Below, piece after piece: positions 58,123 to 64,000 of a stretch of DNA of 64,000 nt. Both the position numbers and the translations under genes were made by a program. The notes below the pieces were generated by a model, which made no database searches, was not told the origin of the DNA, and was given only the letters and a program-made list of their open reading frames with translations. Source of the DNA: Streptococcus mitis (GTDB lineage: Bacteria; Bacillota; Bacilli; Lactobacillales; Streptococcaceae); NCBI RefSeq assembly GCF_002860865.1, contig NZ_PKIE01000001.1, positions 186,001-250,000 on the forward strand, read 5' to 3'. Every line of letters begins with the position of its first letter. Position 1 is the first letter of the stretch.

Positions 58123-58815
58123 ATGTCAATTATTGAAATGAGAGATGTCGTCAAAAAATACGACAACGGAACGACTGCCCTACGTGGTGTTTCGGTAAGC
58201 GTTCAACCAGGGGAATTTGTTTACATCGTAGGACCTTCAGGAGCTGGGAAATCAACCTTTATTCGTTCTTTGTATCGCGAAGTAAAAATCGAAAAAGGAA
58301 GCTTATCTGTTGCTGGTTTTAATCTGGTTAAAATTAAAAAGAAAGATGTTCCTCTCCTACGTCGTAGTGTTGGGGTTGTCTTCCAAGATTATAAACTGTT
58401 ACCAAAGAAAACCGTTTATGAAAATATTGCTTATGCAATGGAGGTAATTGGAGAAAGTCGCCGTAATATCAAAAAACGTGTTATGGAAGTCTTAGACTTG
58501 GTTGGATTGAAGCATAAGGTTCGTTCTTTCCCAAATGAACTTTCAGGGGGAGAACAGCAACGGATTGCAATTGCACGTGCCATTGTAAACAATCCAAAAG
58601 TATTGATTGCGGACGAACCAACAGGAAACTTGGACCCAGATAATTCATGGGAAATTATGAACTTGCTGGAACGCATCAATCTCCAAGGTACAACTGTCTT
58701 GATGGCTACCCACAACAGTCAGATTGTAAATACCTTGCGCCACCGTGTCATTGCCATTGAAAATGGCCGTGTCGTTCGTGACGAAGCTAAAGGAGAATAT
58801 GGATACGATGATTAG
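58123..58815 (+). CDS. ftsE: Cell division ATP-binding protein FtsE
   Basis: A 230-residue ABC ATPase. Walker A GPSGAGKST (about 34-42), signature LSGGEQQRIAIARA, Walker B VLIADEPTGNLDP and switch MATHN. With FtsX it activates the peptidoglycan hydrolase PcsB at the septum in pneumococcus. It overlaps ftsX by 8 bases. Confidence 0.96.
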   Translation: MSIIEMRDVVKKYDNGTTALRGVSVSVQPGEFVYIVGPSGAGKSTFIRSLYREVKIEKGSLSVAGFNLVKIKKKDVPLLRRSVGVVFQDYKLLPKKTVYENIAYAMEVIGESRRNIKKRVMEVLDLVGLKHKVRSFPNELSGGEQQRIAIARAIVNNPKVLIADEPTGNLDPDNSWEIMNLLERINLQGTTVLMATHNSQIVNTLRHRVIAIENGRVVRDEAKGEYGYDD

Positions 58816-59734
58816 TAGATTTTTTCGTCATTTATTTGAATCGTTAAAAAGTTTGAAACGAAATGGCTGGATGACAGTAGCTGCTGTTAGTTCAGTTATG
58901 ATTACTTTGACCTTGGTTGCAATATTTGCATCTGTTATCTTTAATACGGCTAAACTAGCTACAGATATCGAAAATAATGTCCGAGTAATGGTATACATTC
59001 GTAAGGACGTAGCTGATAATAGTGAGACCATTGAAAAAGAAGGTCAAACTGTTACAAATAACGACTACCATAAGGTATATGATGCTTTGAAAGGTATGTC
59101 AACCGTTAAAAGTGTTACGTTTTCAAGTAAAGAAGAACAATATGAAAAGTTGACAGAAACAATGGGGGACAACTGGAAAATCTTTGAAGGCGATGCCAAT
59201 CCTCTCTATGATGCATATATCGTTGATACAAATACACCAAGTGATGTAAAGACAGTAGCAGAAGAGGCTAAAAAAATCGAAGGTGTATCAGAAGTTCAAG
59301 ATGGTGGTGCTAATACAGAACGCTTGTTTAAGTTAGCCTCATTTATTCGTGTTTGGGGACTAGTTATCGCTGGATTATTGATTTTCATTGCGGTGTTCTT
59401 GATTTCTAATACTATACGTATCACCATTATTTCACGAAGCCGTGAAATTCAAATCATGCGTTTAGTAGGTGCTAAGAATGGCTATATCCGCGGACCTTTC
59501 TTGCTTGAAGGTGCCTTCATTGGTTTGCTTGGAGCAACACTTCCATCAGTTCTGGTATTTATTGTCTATAAAATGGTTTACCAATCTGTTAATAAGTCAT
59601 TGGTTGGTCAGAACCTTTCAATGATATCACCAGAAGTATTCAGTCCACTGATGATTGCCTTATTATTTGTGATTGGAATTTTTATCGGTTCAATCGGATC
59701 AGGAATTTCAATGCGCCGATTCCTGAAAATCTAA
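58808..59734 (+). CDS. ftsX: Cell division protein FtsX
   Basis: A 308-residue membrane partner of FtsE: cytoplasmic N terminus (MISRFFRHLFESLKSLKRNGW), four membrane helices (about 22-45, 195-215, 240-260, 275-300), and a large first extracellular loop (about 48-190) that binds PcsB in pneumococcus. ATG 58808 gives the standard length; ATG 58799 is possible but is only 3 bases from the AGGAG. Confidence 0.94.
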   Translation: MISRFFRHLFESLKSLKRNGWMTVAAVSSVMITLTLVAIFASVIFNTAKLATDIENNVRVMVYIRKDVADNSETIEKEGQTVTNNDYHKVYDALKGMSTVKSVTFSSKEEQYEKLTETMGDNWKIFEGDANPLYDAYIVDTNTPSDVKTVAEEAKKIEGVSEVQDGGANTERLFKLASFIRVWGLVIAGLLIFIAVFLISNTIRITIISRSREIQIMRLVGAKNGYIRGPFLLEGAFIGLLGATLPSVLVFIVYKMVYQSVNKSLVGQNLSMISPEVFSPLMIALLFVIGIFIGSIGSGISMRRFLKI

Positions 59735-59750
59735 AATAGAAGTATATTTG

Positions 59751-59775
59751 AGGAGATTTTAATATCTCCTTTTTT
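59751..59775 (+). terminator. ftsX terminator
   Basis: AGGAGAT / ATCTCCT stem, 6-base loop, then T-run. Confidence 0.8.
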
Positions 59776-59821
59776 ACTACAAAAATTTTAGAAAAAAGTC
59801 TACTTTTTTTTTATAAAAGCC

Positions 59822-59889
59822 TTTACAAAAAAAATTAAAGTGGTATAATTGAATTATAGAAAGTGCAAACGTTTTCGTAAAACGTTTGC
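59822..59889 (+). promoter_or_regulatory. ptsG promoter with 25-bp palindromic operator
   Basis: TTTACA (59822-59827), 16 bases, TATAAT (59844-59849) with TGG before it. A perfect inverted repeat follows at 59865-59889: arms GCAAACGTTTT and AAAACGTTTGC around CGT, about 10-35 bases after the transcription start. Each half contains an AAACGTTT core like a catabolite-response (cre) or LacI-family operator. Confidence 0.75.
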
Positions 59890-59914
59890 CTAAATAAAAA
59901 TAAAGGAGATTTGA

Positions 59915-62095
59915 ATGATGAAAGATACATTCAAAAATGTCTTGTCTTTCGAGTTTTGGCAAAAATTCGGTAAGGCTTTGATGGTGGTTATCGCGGTTAT
60001 GCCGGCTGCTGGTTTGATGATTTCAATCGGTAAGTCTATCGTAATGATTAACCCAACTTTTGCACCACTTGTAGTTACAGGTGGAATTCTTGAGCAAATT
60101 GGTTGGGGGGTTATCGGTAACCTTCACATTTTGTTTGCCCTAGCAATTGGAGGAAGCTGGGCTAAAGAACGTGCTGGTGGTGCTTTCGCCGCTGGTCTTG
60201 CCTTCATCTTGATTAACCGTATCACTGGTACAATCTTTGGTGTATCAGGAGATATGTTGAAAAATCCAGATGCTATGGTCACAACTCTCTTTGGTGGTTC
60301 AATCAAAGTTGCTGATTACTTCATTAGTGTTCTTGAAGCTCCAGCATTGAACATGGGTGTGTTTGTAGGGATTATCTCAGGTTTTGTAGGGGCAACTGCT
60401 TACAATAAATACTACAACTTCCGTAAACTTCCTGATGCACTTTCATTCTTCAACGGGAAACGTTTCGTACCATTTGTAGTTATTCTTCGTTCAGCAATCG
60501 CTGCAATTCTACTTGCTGCCTTCTGGCCAGTAGTTCAAACAGGTATCAATAGCTTTGGTATCTGGATTGCCAACTCACAAGAAACTGCTCCAATCCTTGC
60601 ACCATTCTTGTATGGTACTTTGGAACGTTTGCTCTTGCCATTTGGTCTTCACCATATGTTGACTATCCCAATGAACTACACAGCTCTTGGTGGTACTTAT
60701 GACATTTTAACTGGTGCAGCTAAAGGTAGTCAAGTATTTGGTCAAGACCCACTATGGCTTGCATGGGTAACAGACCTTGTTAACCTTAAAGGTACAGATG
60801 CAAGTCACTACCAACAATTGTTAGATACTGTTCACCCAGCTCGTTTCAAAGTTGGACAAATGATCGGTTCATTCGGTATCTTGATGGGTATGATCGTTGC
60901 TATCTACCGTAATGTCGATGCTGATAAGAAACATCAATATAAAGGTATGATGATTGCGACAGCTCTTGCAACATTCTTGACAGGGGTTACTGAACCAATC
61001 GAATACATGTTCATGTTCGTCGCAACACCTATGTATCTTGTTTACTCACTTGTTCAAGGTGCTGCCTTCGCTATGGCTGACGTAGTAAACCTACGTGTCC
61101 ACTCATTCGGTTCAATTGAATTCTTGACTCGTACACCACTAGCAATTAATGCTGGTATTGGTATGGATATCGTTAACTTTATCTGGGTAACTGTTCTCTT
61201 TGCCGTAATCATGTACTTTATCGCAAACTTCATGATTCAAAAATTCAACTACGCCACTCCAGGACGTAACGGAAATTACGAAACTGCTGAAGGTTCAGAA
61301 GAAGCTAGTAGCGAAGTGAAAGTTGCAGCAGGCTCTCAAGCTGTAAACATTATTAACCTTCTTGGTGGACGTGCAAACATCGTTGATGTTGATGCATGTA
61401 TGACTCGTCTTCGTGTAACTGTAAAAGATGCTGACAAAGTCGGTGATGCAGAACAATGGAAAGCAGAAGGAGCTATGGGTCTTGTCATGAAAGGACAAGG
61501 AGTTCAAGCTATCTACGGTCCAAAAGCAGACGTATTGAAATCTGATATCCAAGATATCCTTGATTCAGGTGAAATCATTCCTGAAACTCTTCCAAGCCAA
61601 ATGACTGAAGCACAACAAAACACTGTTCACTTCAAAGGTCTTACTGAGGAAGTTTACTCAGTAGCAGACGGTCAAGTTGTTGCTTTGGAACAAGTAAAAG
61701 ATCCAGTATTTGCTCAAAAAATGATGGGTGATGGATTTGCAGTAGAACCTGCAAATGGAAACATTGTATCTCCAGTTTCAGGTACTGTATCAAGCATCTT
61801 CCCAACAAAACATGCTCTTGGTATTGTGACTGAAGCAGGTCTTGAAGTATTGGTTCACATTGGTTTGGACACAGTAAGTCTTGAAGGTAAACCATTTACA
61901 GTTCATGTTGCTGAAGGACAAAAAGTTGCAGCAGGAGATCTTCTTGTCACAGCTGACTTGGATGCTATCCGTGCAGCAGGACGTGAAACTTCAACAGTAG
62001 TTGTCTTCACAAATGGTGATGCAATTAAATCAGTTAAATTAGAAAAAACAGGTTCTCTTGCAGCTAAAACAGCAGTTGCTAAAGTAGAATTGTAA
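59915..62095 (+). CDS. ptsG: PTS glucose-type transporter IICBA
   Basis: A 726-residue sugar phosphotransferase carrier. Residues about 1-440 are the membrane EIIC domain (start KDTFKNVLSFEFWQKFGKAL, and the TGVTEPIEYMF motif). EIIB follows with the phospho-Cys495 (DACMTRLRV), then EIIA with the phospho-His648 (EVLVHIGLDTVSLEG). Domain order and sequence fit the glucose/maltose-glucose group; the exact sugar is not proven. AAAGGAG lies 7 bases before ATG 59915. A palindromic operator overlaps its leader. Confidence 0.93.
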   Translation: MMKDTFKNVLSFEFWQKFGKALMVVIAVMPAAGLMISIGKSIVMINPTFAPLVVTGGILEQIGWGVIGNLHILFALAIGGSWAKERAGGAFAAGLAFILINRITGTIFGVSGDMLKNPDAMVTTLFGGSIKVADYFISVLEAPALNMGVFVGIISGFVGATAYNKYYNFRKLPDALSFFNGKRFVPFVVILRSAIAAILLAAFWPVVQTGINSFGIWIANSQETAPILAPFLYGTLERLLLPFGLHHMLTIPMNYTALGGTYDILTGAAKGSQVFGQDPLWLAWVTDLVNLKGTDASHYQQLLDTVHPARFKVGQMIGSFGILMGMIVAIYRNVDADKKHQYKGMMIATALATFLTGVTEPIEYMFMFVATPMYLVYSLVQGAAFAMADVVNLRVHSFGSIEFLTRTPLAINAGIGMDIVNFIWVTVLFAVIMYFIANFMIQKFNYATPGRNGNYETAEGSEEASSEVKVAAGSQAVNIINLLGGRANIVDVDACMTRLRVTVKDADKVGDAEQWKAEGAMGLVMKGQGVQAIYGPKADVLKSDIQDILDSGEIIPETLPSQMTEAQQNTVHFKGLTEEVYSVADGQVVALEQVKDPVFAQKMMGDGFAVEPANGNIVSPVSGTVSSIFPTKHALGIVTEAGLEVLVHIGLDTVSLEGKPFTVHVAEGQKVAAGDLLVTADLDAIRAAGRETSTVVVFTNGDAIKSVKLEKTGSLAAKTAVAKVEL

Positions 62096-62102
62096 TATAC
62101 TT

Positions 62103-62134
62103 GAGGTTGGAAGCTGTATTCCAACCTCTTATTT
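62103..62134 (+). terminator. Hairpin after ptsG
   Basis: Perfect 10-bp stem GAGGTTGGAA / TTCCAACCTC, loop GCTGTA, then TTATTTT. The next gene's RBS begins right after, so some read-through is likely. Confidence 0.75.
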
Positions 62135-62146
62135 TGGGAGAAAAGA

Positions 62147-62962
62147 ATGAAATTTTTAACACTCAATACTCACAGTTGGATGGAGAAAGAAGCAGAGGAA
62201 AAATTCCAGATTTTGCTTGAGGATATTCTTGAAAAAGACTATGATTTGATTTGTTTCCAAGAAATCAATCAGGAGATCACTTCGCCAGTGGTGGAGGTTA
62301 ATGACCTTTATCAAGCTTTGCCAGCAGCTGAGCCTATTCACCAAGACCATTATGTTAGACTTTTGGTTGAAAAGTTGTCAGAGCAAGGGAAAGATTACTA
62401 CTGGACTTGGGCCTATAACCATATTGGTTATGACCGCTACCATGAAGGTGTGGCTATCTTGTCTAAAACACCTATTGAAGCAAGAGAAATTTTGGTTTCA
62501 GATGTGGATGATCCAACAGACTATCATACTCGCCGTGTCGCCCTGGCTGAAACTGTAGTTGATGGCAAGGACCTTGCAGTTGCCAGTGTCCACCTTTCTT
62601 GGTGGGATAAAGGTTTCCAAGAAGAATGGGCACGATTTGAAGCTGTCTTGAAAGAATTGAACAAGCCGCTTTTGCTAGCTGGAGATTTCAACAATCCAGC
62701 TGGTCAGGAAGGTTACCAAGCTATTTTAGCTAGTCCATTAGGCTTACAAGACGCATTTGAAGTTGCTCAAGATAAAAGTGGTAGCTATACTGTTCCACCA
62801 GAAATTGATGGATGGAAGGGGAACACTGAACCCCTTCGAATCGACTATGTTTTTACTACCAAGGAGTTAGCGGTGGAAAATTTACATGTCGTATTTGATG
62901 GTAACAAGAGTCCACAAGTGAGTGATCACTATGGCTTGAATGCTATTTTAAACTGGAAATAA
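62147..62962 (+). CDS. Endonuclease/exonuclease/phosphatase family protein
   Basis: A 271-residue cytoplasmic protein of the DNase I/EEP fold. Metal and catalytic residues are visible in TLNTHSW, CFQEIN (Glu), GDFNNP (Asp, Asn), RIDYVF and the closing SDHYGL (Asp-His). The substrate is unknown: DNA, phospholipid headgroups or nucleotides are all possible for this family. RBS GGGAG. It follows ptsG by 51 bases with a hairpin between. Confidence 0.88.
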   Translation: MKFLTLNTHSWMEKEAEEKFQILLEDILEKDYDLICFQEINQEITSPVVEVNDLYQALPAAEPIHQDHYVRLLVEKLSEQGKDYYWTWAYNHIGYDRYHEGVAILSKTPIEAREILVSDVDDPTDYHTRRVALAETVVDGKDLAVASVHLSWWDKGFQEEWARFEAVLKELNKPLLLAGDFNNPAGQEGYQAILASPLGLQDAFEVAQDKSGSYTVPPEIDGWKGNTEPLRIDYVFTTKELAVENLHVVFDGNKSPQVSDHYGLNAILNWK

Positions 62963-62973
62963 TGACTGAAAAG

Positions 62974-63007
62974 AGGTTGGGATTCACAAATTCCAGCCTT
63001 TTTTACT
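62974..63007 (+). terminator. Terminator after the EEP gene
   Basis: AGGTTGGGAT / ATTCCAGCCT (two G-T pairs), loop TCACAA, then six T. Confidence 0.8.
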
Positions 63008-63100
63008 AGAGAAGCTACTAGAAATAGCCTAAATAAGTGAGACTACTGAAATGGAATAAAATATGGTATAATTGATAGGATAGATAGAATCGAGGATATT

Positions 63101-64000
63101 ATGTCATTTACGAAATTTCAATTTAAAAAATATATTAGTGAAGCCTTGGAGGAGTTGAAATTTACAACTCCAACAGAGGTGCAAGACAAGTTGATTCCTA
63201 TTGTTTTGACAGGTCGTGACCTAGTCGGTGAATCAAAAACAGGTTCGGGTAAGACTCACACTTTCCTATTGCCGATTTTCCAGCAATTAGATGAAGCCGA
63301 CGATAGTGTTCAAGCAGTCATTACTGCACCGAGCCGTGAATTAGCTACTCAAATTTACCAAGCAGCCCGTCAGATTGCAGCCCACTCAGATGTCGAAGTT
63401 CGTGTGGTTAATTATGTGGGTGGTACGGATAAGGCTCGCCAGATTGACAAATTGGCAAGTAACCAGCCTCATATTGTTATCGGAACGCCTGGCCGTATTT
63501 ATGACTTAGTTAAGTCTGGTGACCTAGCTATTCACAAGGCTAAGACCTTTGTGGTCGATGAGGCAGATATGACCTTGGATATGGGATTCTTGGAAACTGT
63601 TGATAAGATTGCTGGAAGCCTTCCAAAAGACTTGCAATTCATGGTCTTCTCAGCGACTATCCCACAAAAACTGCAACCATTCTTGAAAAAATACTTGTCA
63701 AATCCTGTTATGGAGAAAATCAAGACCAAAACGGTCATTTCTGATACCATTGATAATTGGTTGATTTCTACAAAGGGACGTGACAAGAATGCTCAAATTT
63801 ACCAGTTAACTCAGTTGATGCAACCGTATTTGGCAATGATTTTTGTTAACACTAAAATGCGTGCTGATGAATTGCATTCATATCTGACTGCTCAAGGCTT
63901 GAAGGTAGCGAAGATTCATGGAGATATTGCCCCTCGTGAACGCAAGCGTATCATGAACCAGGTGAAAAATCTGGATTTTGAGTACATTGTCGCAACAGAC
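63101..64000 (+). CDS. cshB: DEAD-box RNA helicase, CshB-like, 3' end cut by window
   Basis: The first 300 codons of a DEAD-box helicase; it runs open off the window edge. Q motif (FTKFQFKKYISEALEELKFTTPTEVQ), Walker A SKTGSGKT, Ia PSRELA, Ib TPGR, II VDEAD, III SAT, and the start of the second RecA domain (IFVNTK, HGD) are in order. The long match to Bacillus CshB points to a cold-shock or ribosome-assembly helicase. Promoter TGG-TATAAT at 63064-63072; CGAGGA before the ATG. Confidence 0.93.
   Translation, partial: MSFTKFQFKKYISEALEELKFTTPTEVQDKLIPIVLTGRDLVGESKTGSGKTHTFLLPIFQQLDEADDSVQAVITAPSRELATQIYQAARQIAAHSDVEVRVVNYVGGTDKARQIDKLASNQPHIVIGTPGRIYDLVKSGDLAIHKAKTFVVDEADMTLDMGFLETVDKIAGSLPKDLQFMVFSATIPQKLQPFLKKYLSNPVMEKIKTKTVISDTIDNWLISTKGRDKNAQIYQLTQLMQPYLAMIFVNTKMRADELHSYLTAQGLKVAKIHGDIAPRERKRIMNQVKNLDFEYIVATD

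Overview
The window is a low-GC Firmicute chromosome segment that reads as a mitis-group Streptococcus (S. pneumoniae, S. mitis or S. pseudopneumoniae). Supporting signs are a ZmpB zinc metalloprotease with an N-terminal LPxTG, a choline-binding protein, pyruvate oxidase (spxB), the CupA copper chaperone, BOX repeats and extended -10 promoters. Gene order follows the pneumococcal core from the rr09/hk09-zmpB locus to ptsG and a cshB-like helicase. Three features look atypical for reference pneumococci as I remember them: the choline-binding protein is short, lctO sits directly next to copY, and a phospho-beta-glucosidase lies beside manA. A non-pneumococcal mitis-group strain is therefore possible, but the species is inference.

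Layout. 0-9 kb: two-component system 09, a UPF0340 protein and zmpB. 9-14 kb: fused pabB/pabC, a hydrolase, the choline-binding Excalibur protein, glucokinase and thyA. 14-21 kb: tRNA/ribosome and RNA-processing genes (miaA, hflX, rnz), an SDR, a LysR regulator, yqgQ, a rhodanese-like membrane protein and a pseudouridine synthase. 21-27 kb: typA and the murD-murG-divIB wall/division operon. 27-29 kb: pyrF-pyrE behind a PyrR attenuator. 29-32 kb: a polar amino acid ABC importer on the minus strand. 32-39 kb: lactate oxidase, the copY-cupA-copA copper operon and pyruvate oxidase, so both peroxide-forming oxidases flank copper defence. 39-45 kb: small accessory genes, a SemiSWEET, a GH1 enzyme, manA, an NSS transporter and a TipA-like MerR regulator. 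45-51 kb: DUF1697, a flavoprotein, DegV, TetR, comEB, upp, clpP and ylbG. 51-56 kb: the livJHMGF branched-chain amino acid importer. 56-64 kb: acuB-like CBS/ACT protein, prfB with its +1 frameshift, ftsEX, a glucose-type PTS IICBA, an EEP-family hydrolase and the start of a DEAD-box helicase.

Regulation visible in the DNA includes a PyrR attenuator, CopY and CtsR operators, several cre-like sites (gki, lctO, spxB, ptsG), a 19-bp-spacer MerR promoter, many intrinsic terminators, and three BOX repeats plus a decayed one.

The least explained signals are: a set of tandem hairpins with compensatory base changes after livF, followed by two overlapping alternative RNA folds; four genes whose extended -10 lies only 6-7 bases before the start codon (candidate leaderless mRNAs); a TipA-like regulator with a strong internal start that would give the drug-binding domain alone; and a 25-bp perfect palindrome in the ptsG leader. 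I saw no tRNA, rRNA, CRISPR array, prophage or intact insertion sequence.
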